Origin: Crocinitomicaceae bacterium
Lineage (GTDB): Bacteria; Bacteroidota; Bacteroidia; Flavobacteriales_D; Crocinitomicaceae
Reading direction: 5' to 3'
DNA: 64,000 nt
NCBI GenBank assembly: GCA_016709005.1
Contig: JADJEU010000002.1
Coordinates: 1-64,000, forward strand
Below, piece by piece: positions 1 through 8,318 of this stretch; position 1 is the stretch's first letter; every line of letters starts with the position of its first letter. Made by a program: the position numbers and the translations under genes. The notes below the pieces were generated by a model. It was not told the DNA's origin. It searched no databases and worked only from the letters and a program-made list of their open reading frames with translations.

Positions 1-2
1 AA

Positions 3-314
3 GCATATACTATTGAATTTGGTGGCTGCCCTATTTTAAATATTGGTGTGGATGCAAAAGATCAGAATCCTGAATTATTGGAACGCGTTCAGGAAGTAAT
101 ACTGCGATTACAAAGCTACATCACGCGTATGATTCAAAACGGAATAGATGCAGGTGAAGTGAGAAAAGAAGTAAACGCAAAAACGTATGCGCGCAAATTT
201 TTCACCTTGATTGAAGGAGCAGTTTTTATGAGTGCAACCATGAACGATGATTCATACATTCAAGAAATGATGGCGCATATTGATGGAATTATTGGTAGAG
301 ATTTAGCGATTTAA
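3..314 (+). CDS. TetR/AcrR-family regulator, C-terminal part (5' end outside window)
   Basis: The frame is open from the window edge, so the gene starts upstream and its DNA-binding N-terminus is not visible. The ~103 visible residues are helical and resemble the ligand-binding C-terminal domain of TetR-type repressors (features such as GGCPILNIG and ARKFFTLIEGAVF). A GTG at 48 is in frame but is not a credible start, because the similarity begins before it. A perfect palindrome of TetR-operator type follows 16 bases after the stop and precedes a hydrolase gene on the same strand, so the protein probably represses that gene. The family call rests on C-terminal pattern plus this context. Confidence 0.72.
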   Translation, partial: AYTIEFGGCPILNIGVDAKDQNPELLERVQEVILRLQSYITRMIQNGIDAGEVRKEVNAKTYARKFFTLIEGAVFMSATMNDDSYIQEMMAHIDGIIGRDLAI

Positions 315-319
315 AATTT

Positions 320-353
320 TTTGGACACCAATATACCGATCGGTATATTTTTG
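320..353 (+). promoter_or_regulatory. Bacteroidota-type promoter for the hydrolase gene
   Basis: TTTG at 320-323 is followed after 22 bases by TATTTTTG at 346-353. This fits the Bacteroidota consensus of a -33 TTTG and a -7 TAnnTTTG. The predicted start would be roughly 60 bases upstream of the hydrolase ATG. The palindromic operator lies between and over these elements. Confidence 0.55.
330..349. promoter_or_regulatory. TetR-type operator, perfect 20-bp palindrome
   Basis: The sequence AATATACCGATCGGTATATT is self-complementary over all 20 bases. ATACCGATCGGTAT-like palindromes are typical operators of TetR/AcrR repressors. It lies between the TetR gene and the hydrolase and covers the spacer and part of the -7 element of the predicted promoter, so a bound dimer would block transcription. 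Assignment to this particular TetR protein is inferred from adjacency. Confidence 0.8.
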
Positions 354-419
354 AAAACAGGGCGAAAAGTGAATTAGACAGAGCGATTAGAAAACTGAAT
401 CTTGATAAAAAAAAGAGAA

Positions 420-1274
420 ATGAACACAGACATACTTTTACTCAAAACTTATTTTGGATGGACTTCATTTGTGAATCCGGATAAAGCTGCAAAAAAAAGT
501 TTTCGGCTTTTTCAAAAAGTTAGAAAGAAAGATATTCGCGAACGCGAGGAGCATTTTTTTGCCTTAAGCAGAACCTTTAAAGTTCAATCTCACAAAGAAC
601 CGATTGATTGTTTTGAATTGGGAAATCCATCAGGAGATGTTGTCTTGATTGTCCATGGCTGGGATTCCAACGCAGGCAGTATGTCTATGATTGCGCACGC
701 ATTGGCAAAGGCAAATAAACGCGTGATCAGTTTCAATTTGCCGGGACACGCTTTTTCAAAATCAAGCTCCACCAATTTAGTTGAATGCAAAGATGCTTTT
801 CTTTCAGTAGTCGATTTTTTAAACTTGAAAGAACCTTTTTCAGTCGTGGCTCATTCATTTGGATCAGCCGTTTCAACTTATGCACTTTCAAAATCAGATT
901 ATACAATTGACAAATTAGTTTTGCTCACGAATCCAAACAAAATTGAAACCATTTTCAAAGAGTTCAAAACTTTTATTAACCTTGGCAACCGCGCTTATTC
1001 GAAACTTCTAAAAATCACGCATGATAGATTAGGCGAGCCTCTAAGCAATTTGAGCGTACAGGAAAATCTCAAAAAAATCAACTACCAAAATTTACTTCTG
1101 ATTCATGATAAGCATGATAAAGTTTTACCGTATCATCATTCGGTTGAAGTGAATAATGAAATTGAAAATGCAAAATTAGTTACGCTTGAACATGTGGGTC
1201 ACTACAAAATGTTGTGGAATGCAGAAGTGATTGACAGAACAGTTGGATTTTTGAATGGGAAAGAAGTGCATTAA
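420..1274 (+). CDS. alpha/beta hydrolase
   Basis: A 284-residue alpha/beta-hydrolase-fold enzyme. Visible signatures are the oxyanion-side strand VLIVHGWDSN (around residue 78), the nucleophile elbow AHSFGSA with the catalytic serine, a late aspartate in LLIHDKHDKV and the catalytic histidine in EHVGHY near the C-terminus. There is no signal peptide, so it is probably cytoplasmic; the substrate cannot be told. The frame also opens at a TTG at 402, but the ATG at 420 is preferred. It follows a TetR gene and a TetR-type operator, which suggests induction by a small hydrophobic or ester-like ligand. Confidence 0.85.
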   Translation: MNTDILLLKTYFGWTSFVNPDKAAKKSFRLFQKVRKKDIREREEHFFALSRTFKVQSHKEPIDCFELGNPSGDVVLIVHGWDSNAGSMSMIAHALAKANKRVISFNLPGHAFSKSSSTNLVECKDAFLSVVDFLNLKEPFSVVAHSFGSAVSTYALSKSDYTIDKLVLLTNPNKIETIFKEFKTFINLGNRAYSKLLKITHDRLGEPLSNLSVQENLKKINYQNLLLIHDKHDKVLPYHHSVEVNNEIENAKLVTLEHVGHYKMLWNAEVIDRTVGFLNGKEVH

Positions 1275-1301
1275 TTGTTTTGAATGGCGCCCAAAGCTCA
1301 T

Positions 1302-1580
1302 TTTCCCGCAGATTATCGCAGATAAAAAAGGCGCCGATTTCGCTGATCTGCTTTAGACAATTACACAAGGGATCTGTGCCTTTTCTGTGAAATCTGTGAG
1401 CCATTTATTTTCTCACTGATTGCACAGATGTGCACAGATCAATGTTCTGTAAAAATAAAAGCGAGACGAAACACTCCAACAAACTCGTTTTAAACTCTTT
1501 GTTAAAGTTTCATTCAACTTAATTTCCCGCTGATTTACGTAGATAAAAAAGGCGCTGATTTCGCTGATTGATGTAGTAAA
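1302..1580. repeat. Dispersed GCTGATTTCGC / CTGTG-type repeats in a gene-free stretch
   Basis: The stretch 1275-1767 has no gene. It holds two diverged copies of a unit with the order TTTCCCGC, GATT, ACG/TCG, AGATAAAAAAGGCGC, GATTTCGCTGAT (1302-1347 and 1522-1571). Between them (about 1370-1440) lie phased CTGTG/CACAG words. Words of this kind are common in intergenic DNA of environmental bacteria and are probably non-coding. No transposase is present. Confidence 0.6.
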
Positions 1581-1767
1581 TAGCATTCTGCGGTTCTCTA
1601 CGCCCTCTCCTATTTCTCTCTGCCCCGAAGGGGCCACTATGTGACGATAAATTTTTTTGACGTACTTTATCGTTGCGTATTGTAGTTAAAATTTAGCTGA
1701 GTAAAAAATTAAATATGCTGCTCATTTGCTTTGCTTCAAAACATTATCGTTCCAAAGTTAACTTTGA

Positions 1768-2907
1768 CTAATTCAACACTTGTTTCTTTCCTCGCCGATC
1801 TTCTATCACAATTGTATATTCACCATTTGGAACTACAATCCATTCAATTTCTTTTTTTGATTTTAACTCTACAAGATCATATGGTACACCGTTTTTAATT
1901 TCATTCTTATTGTAGAAAACTTCTACAAATAATGGATATTGAAAATCATCTGGTATAAAATCTACCAACCGCCAGGAGTTAGTTTCATTCTTTTTCCAAA
2001 CTACGCGATCAGTATTGCTGAGGTAATCGGGATGAAAAACAAAAAGATCATTCTGATTTGAAAATTGGAAATCATGACCAAACGAATCAATCAAAACAAA
2101 GGGACGATTAAAACTTGTATCTGAAATCTCATTAAAATAAGTTTGGTTAATGGTTAGGATTTCCAGGCCCGTCATTTCTTCCAATCTCCCGGTCATTGAC
2201 TTTCCCCATCCAGTTAGATCACCTTCTAAATTGTGGTCATAGCCACAATACAAAAAAACCTTTCCAGGTTCTTCGTCTTTCAAAAATTCATAACAATTTT
2301 TTGCCTGTTCCTCTTCGCGGAACCCATCAGATCCACCTGTCCGGTCTTCATATGGAAAAAGGACAAAACCCAAACGTAACGCCTCTCTGATAAAATTTCC
2401 AAATGTGGGTTCGTTGATGTAATATCCAAGGTCAAAATTTGGATACAACGGTTGATAAAAACGAGTAGTGTTTGTTAGTGCTTCAATCCCGATGTATTTG
2501 TATCCATTGTTTTTCAAACCAAGCAACAAACTAGCCGCAAAGGCTCGATGACTGGGGTAATGATGCGATTCGTTCAAAACTAGAATTTCACAATTTTTTG
2601 ATTCTTCCAGAATATAATTTACCGCAGATATTTTCTTATACGTCAAAAAAAGTTGCGTATAATCCAGTTCTGGCAAACCAAGATTTCCCAAATCTCTTGC
2701 TTTGAGAAGCCGATCATAATCGGGGACAAATGCAAAATCAGTGTAATAATCCGGACTCGTTTCCTTTAATGAGTCTGACAGAATCAATGTCTCAATTTCC
2801 TCTGTAAACCAATAATGTTTGTCGCTTAAACTTTTTGTTCCGATGCAAGAAGATAAAATGCCGATACATAAAATCAAAACAACAAATCTTCCTTTTACAA
2901 AAATCAT
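1768..2907 (-). CDS. Lipoprotein resembling the ChaN/EreA/TraB hydrolase fold
   Basis: A 379-residue protein with a lipoprotein signal: a hydrophobic N-terminus ending in the lipobox LSSC (Cys 21). After it, ILVLNESHHYPSHRAF, then YKYIGIEAL, then a later YCGYDHN resemble the glutamate/histidine motifs of ChaN/EreA/TraB-like proteins, some of which bind haem or act as esterases. This is a distant pattern match; the substrate is unknown. The ATG overlaps the stop of the upstream mscS gene by four bases, so the two are probably translated together. The C-terminal ~130 residues are not recognised. Confidence 0.5.
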   Translation of the reverse strand: MIFVKGRFVVLILCIGILSSCIGTKSLSDKHYWFTEEIETLILSDSLKETSPDYYTDFAFVPDYDRLLKARDLGNLGLPELDYTQLFLTYKKISAVNYILEESKNCEILVLNESHHYPSHRAFAASLLLGLKNNGYKYIGIEALTNTTRFYQPLYPNFDLGYYINEPTFGNFIREALRLGFVLFPYEDRTGGSDGFREEEQAKNCYEFLKDEEPGKVFLYCGYDHNLEGDLTGWGKSMTGRLEEMTGLEILTINQTYFNEISDTSFNRPFVLIDSFGHDFQFSNQNDLFVFHPDYLSNTDRVVWKKNETNSWRLVDFIPDDFQYPLFVEVFYNKNEIKNGVPYDLVELKSKKEIEWIVVPNGEYTIVIEDRRGKKQVLN

Positions 2908-4006
2908 TTCCCTTGAATCACCATTTGCGTTGGAAAAGCCATTGCAATTTCATTTTTTCTGAATTGATCGTGAATCTGCATATTCATTTGGCTCATCGCA
3001 GTTGGAATATCAGCTTCTTTTAAAATGAAATAAACAAATTCAATGTTCAATGCATAGGCATCAAAACGATTGAATGCAACTTCGTGGGTTGATTCAACTT
3101 TGTCTGGATTGGCGGCTACAATTCCGTGTAATACGTCAATTGCCTTCTGAATTTTTTCGGGTGTTGATGAATAGACCAGACCTAAATTCAAGGTTACTTT
3201 TCGGGTAGGTTCTAGTGCAATATTTTCTACCGCATCATCAGAAAATTTGGAATTTGGAATGGTCACCAAACGTCCTTCACGATTTTGAACACGCGTACTT
3301 CTGATTCCGATCTCTTTTACTGTTCCGTCAATAGCGCCCACTTTAATTCGCTCACCTACTTTAAAAGGTTTGTCAACCAATATCATAATACCTCCAAAGA
3401 AATTTTTCACGGTATCTTGCGCAGCCAAAGCAAATGCCAAACCTCCAATTCCAAGTCCGGCCAGTACAGCGCCTACATCAAATCCGGCATTGTCCAATCC
3501 AACAATAATACCCAAAACCCAAATCAATAATTTGACTCCTTTTCGGATTAATGGTAAAACCTGATTGTCTAAATCAGATGATGTTTTTTTAGTTAAAGGC
3601 GTAACGTATTCAACAATCAAGGCATCAACTAATCTCACAATCAGCCAGGCAACATTCACAACCACCAAAAAACCAAAAAGTCCGTCAATAAAATTTTTTG
3701 TGTGTGAATAAGGAATTGTAATTCCCGCTTCCAAATCTTCAGCAGTTAATTTTGAAACCGAATAATTCAACATGCTGAATGCGTAGATAGATGCCGACAA
3801 GATCATACCAAAGATGACAGGCTCTTCCACCTGATCCACAATGATGTCATCTAATTTTGTTTTGGTGCGGCTGGTAAAGGCTTTAAAACATGTTTCGAAA
3901 TGAAAAACAAAATTTTGGCAACAATGATGGAGCCTAAGATTATTCCTAAACAGATTGCATAATCCAGAACGGTATTGCCGTAATAAATTTTATTCCAAAA
4001 ATTCAT
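2904..4006 (-). CDS. MscS-family mechanosensitive channel, interrupted by a one-base frameshift
   Basis: The inner-membrane channel domain is clear in the long frame: LGIGGLAFALAAQD (pore helix), NFFGGIMILVDKPF, then the beta domain with IGIRSTRVQNREG and TIPNSKF. That frame by itself starts at a GTG at 3839, too far downstream. Continuing upstream, ATG at 4006 begins MNFWNKIYYGN and reads through a membrane helix to HVLK. It then needs one extra base near 3881-3884 to continue as AFTSRTKTKLDDII, the usual lead-in to the channel domain. With that base the protein is 367 residues. It is either a sequencing error in a TTT/AAA run or a real inactivation. It overlaps the downstream lipoprotein gene by four bases. 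Confidence 0.85.
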
Positions 4007-4065
4007 GCGTTTATTTTTTTAGCAAAGATAATGCGCCAAAAGTAATGATCTTCAAGAAAATAAAA

Positions 4066-6395
4066 TTAACGACAGGCTTTACAGAATAAATCAGCAATTT
4101 CTTTGTATTCAAGAGCCCTTACGCCCATTTGCTCCCAGCGGAACAAATCACAAAACTCTGCGGGATTAGCATCCACCAGATTTTTGAAAACAAGGGTCAT
4201 TTTTTCCACTCCTTTTTATTTTCAAACATTCCTAAAAAGTAACCCAGCTTGATGTACTGCTTATAAAGTTTTGGAATCTGCCCCGGCATTTTAGCATATT
4301 TGGCAAGCAGAATATAGGGCTCACTCGTATATCCCCAAGCAATTAAATATTGGCAGATAAAATAGGTTTGTTTGAGTGAGAATTTATTCTTGAGTACACT
4401 GTTCAGCAAAATCGGAACTACCATTTTATCCGAATAACGGAAATTCTGAACCCCGCTGATTAACTCCAGACATTCAATCCAGGCTATTTGTTTTTTACCT
4501 TTTATCTCCGGTAAAATCTCCCCAAAATCAGTTACATCAATAGCCTCGTTGCCATTAAAAATATTGAACAGCAATCGATATTCCAGAAAATCTGCCGTTG
4601 TAGGAATTGCTCCAATCTCTTTCAGATAATTCAACTTTTCTGCTGTAACGGGTTCGTCTGAAATAGTGAGTTCCAATATAAATTTATACCAGTGTAATTT
4701 TGCAAACTCCGGTGTTTCAGGAAAAGATAAATTCAGTAATGAATCTGCCAAAACCTCATCCCCGTTTATTGCGCGATTGCAGATTACTTCATAAAGCGGA
4801 ATCAATTCACGCATGTTTTTTTGTTGGGTTAAATCCTTTAACCGCTGTACTGAAAAGCCATAGGCACCGCTTGCAATCTTCACATAGTCACGGTAAATAA
4901 TCTGCACAGATGAATACCGAGTTTCATTCAATAAATTTTCAATGGGTGCTTCGCTCTTATGTTTGTTTGCCCACATGCGCAGTGAATCATCTGAATATTT
5001 TGCAATATCGTGATGGCCTAGCAAAACGAGTCCGGTTCTGAACTCATCAAAATTTTCGTAGAAATCACTTTTCATAGCCAGTACCGGATAGTATCTTTTC
5101 AAATAGTCAGATACCAAAGCGCCACGTTTTTTAAAAAGTTTTTCATTCGTCACCTCATCTCCTTCGATAGACGCAACACCTGTAAAATGGATGGATTGAA
5201 TTTCATGCGTTTCTTTTACCAAACTATCCAGCGATGTAATTAAGGGCTGAAAAATGGAAGTGTCTTCATTTGTTTTTCCACGTTGAAAATTGATTCGCAC
5301 TTCCACCGAATCTTCAATAATGATGGTGCGATCAAGATCAACAGATGGATTTGGAATGGTGAAGTATTCTTCTGGTTTCAGATAATCAGGAGTCACATAA
5401 ATCGTCATCGTGTGCATACAAAAACGATTGCGTTTGACATAATTAAAATCTACCTGATAAAAAGTATCTGCAAATTCTGGTTTCTGACCCACATAGATCT
5501 TGATGAGATTCGGATGTGCATGCAAATCCGCCTTCAGTGATTTCTTATCAAGATAACCAATGTAGTAACCATCCGAATAAAGTGAGTTGTCATAACTTGC
5601 ATTGCCGTTACAATCAAACTGCGAATTGTGTATGACATCAAATGCAATTCCACCTTTGGCGCCAAATACTTTAGCCAGATTTCGTTTGGCCATTTTTCCG
5701 CCGCTGGCATATTCATTCATGTTCCAATAATAAATGGAATCATTGGAAACAGTGTACCAACCAATAAATGCCTGATCTTTATTTAATTTTTTTTGTGTGC
5801 GTTTGCAGGCTCCGCATTCATCCTTATTTTTTATCGGAAGCACCGGCCCTCTATTAAAGGCGTAATTTTCAATAAACGGTTTTGAACCCAGTACCTGACA
5901 AACATATAGGTTTCCATCTTTTGCGTAAAAAGCATAAGCCACATTCTGAAATTCTGGCTTGAGAATAGTCTCATAATGTTCTTTGGAAGCTTTCCAGTTT
6001 TCTGCAATTTCTTTTGCAAGTTTTTGATAGGTCAGTTTACCGTTTGCGTCTTCATACATTTGCGCAATGGGTTGCACCTGAATATTCTCTCCAACCGCAT
6101 TGTGTGTTCCACCATAAAATACAACACGATCATAAGGCGCGCGTTTTGATTTGGATTTTTGCGCATGTGTTAATACTTGATTTTCTGACATGTATTTTGC
6201 ATGATCGTCGGCAGCCTTTGCCAATGTTTGGTCTGGCTGTAACGTATCCAGTCTTTTGCGGTCACGCAACGCGTTAATTTCTTCCGTCACCAATTGATTC
6301 AACAAATCATAATTCATTTTTGCAGGATCAATTTTATCCTGTGCAGTCAACTGAATTGACCAAAATGCTGCTATGATGATGAACCAGTTTTTCAT
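4066..6395 (-). CDS. CAP-domain / OmpA-like envelope protein (paralogue 1), interrupted near its 3' end
   Basis: A signal peptide (to about residue 19) is followed by a CAP/SCP domain (about 30-175, with AADDHAKYMSEN, DRVVFYG and VGENI) and a CxxC motif (ECGAC, 193-197). Next come an unrecognised middle region and an OmpA-like segment (about 375-455) with ASIEGDEVTNEKL and an RG...YL helix. A helical tail completes the protein. The main frame stops at 4197 within EWKK, but the stop lies in a run of six A/T. One more base joins it to a 44-residue frame (4066-4200) that contains CDLF and FCKAC. The corrected protein is 776 residues. The paralogue at 45092-47762 has the same tail, which supports one gene. 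Likely periplasmic or outer-membrane and wall-associated; its enzymatic role is unknown. Confidence 0.8.
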
Positions 6396-6880
6396 TACAA
6401 AATTTGTATCAGATTTTTATGCCATGAATCTTTGACAGTAGATTTCCATTTTGTATCCAGATCTGATTTTGTTTCAATGAGATTATTAAAAACAGGAGTA
6501 GATTGACGGACCTGATCAGACTTCATTAATGCTTTAAAGTCTCCTAATGAAGTCAATTGAATTTTTTGATCTGAATCTAAATACGCAACCCGCAATCTGT
6601 CAAAAAAATCGATTGTAATTTCATCTCCAATTTTTTTGATGATGCGATTCAATGAGTCAATTGAACAACCGCTGGTAGGACTTTTCTTTTCATCTACACC
6701 AACAATTAAAAAGAGATTATCAGCCAAAACAAAATCACCATAAAGTTCATTTCCATGCGATGCCCAGGTTGGAATAAATTCAGTCATTTTATCCTGTACA
6801 AATTTCACTTCATCGTCTTTTAAAAAACGATTGGCCTGAAAAACCCAAACACGGGAATGAGGAGCTAGTTTATTGAGCAT
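6395..6880 (-). CDS. Conserved Bacteroidota protein (often mislabelled 'ABC transporter ATPase')
   Basis: A 161-residue soluble protein beginning LAPHSRVWVFQANRFL and containing ELYGDF, FLIVGVDE, SGCSIDSLNR and IDFFDRLRVAY. This matches a short family found across Bacteroidota that databases frequently call ABC transporter ATPase. It has no Walker A, signature or Walker B motif, so that name is not justified. Function unknown. Its stop overlaps the ATG of the CAP-OmpA gene by one base, so the two are co-transcribed. Confidence 0.6.
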   Translation of the reverse strand: MLNKLAPHSRVWVFQANRFLKDDEVKFVQDKMTEFIPTWASHGNELYGDFVLADNLFLIVGVDEKKSPTSGCSIDSLNRIIKKIGDEITIDFFDRLRVAYLDSDQKIQLTSLGDFKALMKSDQVRQSTPVFNNLIETKSDLDTKWKSTVKDSWHKNLIQIL

Positions 6881-6904
6881 TTGGTATCAATTTATGTGTT
6901 AAAG

Positions 6905-7218
6905 GAAATAGTGAATAACGAATATTGAATGACGAATGACGACCAGCAGATCTTCCCATCAAACCAACTTCTCCGTTAACCTTTGTGTTCTCTGTGCCTC
7001 TGTGGTGAAAAACCAAATCAACCACGGAGGCACGGAGCGCACGGAAACCCACAGAGCGCGTTAGTGATGGATTTGTTTTAAATTTTTTCATGGGTCATTC
7101 GTTCTTCTTTTTTTTCAAATAATAAATGTCGAATATTAAATATCAAATAATAAATGAGATTTTGAGTCTATTTCCCTTTTACATTTAGCATTCGATATTG
7201 GATATTTATTATTCATTT
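6905..7218. repeat. Gene-free stretch with heptamer-phased AT-rich repeats and an inverted CTCTGTG/CACGGAG repeat
   Basis: The region 6881-7237 carries no gene. At 6911-6942 the units GAATAAC, GAATATT, GAATGAC, GAATGAC follow one another with a 7-base period. At 7117-7160 there is a similar series (TCGAATA, TTAAATA, TCAAATA, ATAAATG). The opposite orientation appears at 7191-7218. Between them, 6971-7007 (CTCTGTGCCTCTGTGG) and 7021-7060 (CCACGGAGGCACGGAG) are diverged inverted arms able to form a hairpin. Confidence 0.65.
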
Positions 7219-7237
7219 TCAAACTTTTTTCTTTTCC

Positions 7238-8137
7238 TTAAACCATCTCACTGATAACTCCTTCTTTCAATGCAAACGGTGATATCACCAATTCATCCAT
7301 TCCCAGTTTATCCATGATCCACTTTGTTTTTACCGCGGCCAAGGGCGCCATTTTTTTTCGGATTGGAATGATGTGCGGATTCTCATCACGTTCTTTTTGC
7401 GTGGAGCGAATTATTTTGTCCAAACTTTTATAGACTTCGTCTGCTTTCATGGTAACAAAAACATCTTCCGGAAATTCAGTTTCGTATGCCAGTTTAAAAA
7501 AAGTCTCAAAGGATCCACTTGCTCCAATCAAACGTTTACACGTCATGCCGTCAAAAAAACTCCCTGTTGCTTTTTCAAGATAGGCAATTATTTTTTGCGA
7601 ATCAACCTCTGTCATTGGATCTGAAAAAGTGAAGAGCTGGTAAATACGGGATACACCAATTTCAAAACTTGCTGCTTTTTGAATTCCGGTTTGATCTGCT
7701 AAAATAAATTCTGTGCTTCCACCACCAATGTCCATTATCAAATCTGAACTTTCAAATTGATATCCAGAGGCAACTCCTTTGTAAATTAATTCTGCTTCAC
7801 GATTTCCGCTGATGACTTCAATGGTTAGATCCAATTCTTTTTTTGCACGTGTAGTTAGTTCACTTGCATTCGTTGCATTTCGCAAAGCAGAAGTTCCAAA
7901 ACCAACAATTAAATTAGTTTCCAAATCACGGCAGGTAGAACAAAATTTATGCAGTGTGGTCATGGCACGTTCAATGGCATCGGGTGATAATTTGTTTTCA
8001 TTGATTCCACCCAAACCAAGGGCTACTCCATCTTTGGTGCTGAGAACCCGTTTAAGATTTGAGCCGTCTTTATCAGCCACCAGTAAATTAAAGGTGTTAG
8101 TTCCAAGGTCGATAATGGCAATTCGTTTTGTTCCCAA
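7238..8137 (-). CDS. ppx: Exopolyphosphatase / pppGpp phosphohydrolase (Ppx/GppA family)
   Basis: A 299-residue actin-fold phosphatase: phosphate-1 loop IAIIDLGTNTFNLLVAD at the N-terminus, NREAELIYKGV in the middle and phosphate-2 loop IMDIGGGSTEFIL at about residue 140. It lacks the C-terminal HD-like domain of E. coli Ppx, as usual for the short Bacteroidota form. It would release phosphate from polyphosphate or convert pppGpp to ppGpp in the cytoplasm. The only start codon between the in-frame upstream stop and the phosphate-1 loop is TTG at 8137, so that start is chosen although it is weak. Confidence 0.88.
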   Translation of the reverse strand: MGTKRIAIIDLGTNTFNLLVADKDGSNLKRVLSTKDGVALGLGGINENKLSPDAIERAMTTLHKFCSTCRDLETNLIVGFGTSALRNATNASELTTRAKKELDLTIEVISGNREAELIYKGVASGYQFESSDLIMDIGGGSTEFILADQTGIQKAASFEIGVSRIYQLFTFSDPMTEVDSQKIIAYLEKATGSFFDGMTCKRLIGASGSFETFFKLAYETEFPEDVFVTMKADEVYKSLDKIIRSTQKERDENPHIIPIRKKMAPLAAVKTKWIMDKLGMDELVISPFALKEGVISEMV

Positions 8138-8191
8138 GTGTGCGTATTTTTTGGTCTCTTAATTCTCCCTTCGCACCAGTCTTCTTCTTTT

Positions 8192-8299
8192 CAGTTGGCA
8201 GTATTCAGTATGCAGTATGCAGTATGCAAAACTCATTAAAAATGACTGCCTATTGCCAACTGCCGACTAATATTCTGCCTATTGCCAACTGCCAACTAA
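8192..8299. repeat. Inverted arrays of CAGTNNG heptamers
   Basis: From 8192 the + strand reads CAGTTGG, CAGTATT, CAGTATG, CAGTATG, CAGTATG with a strict 7-base period. From 8244 to 8299 the same words recur on the opposite strand (TGCCTATTGCCAACTGCC-type). The two arms could form an imperfect hairpin between the ppx start and the end of the ABC permease gene. Confidence 0.75.
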
Positions 8300-8318
8300 T
8301 TTTTTACCTCTTGCCTCA

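Noticed and set aside
1180..1637. Two minus-strand frames of 74 residues
   Set aside because: They coincide with dispersed repeats and the end of the hydrolase.
4066..4200. A separate 44-residue gene overlapping the CAP-OmpA gene by ATGA
   Set aside because: Its residues align with the tail of the second CAP-OmpA copy and the overlap is at a homopolymer, so it is treated as one interrupted gene.
6395..6880. An ABC transporter ATPase, as this family is often named
   Set aside because: No Walker A, Walker B or signature motif and only 161 residues.
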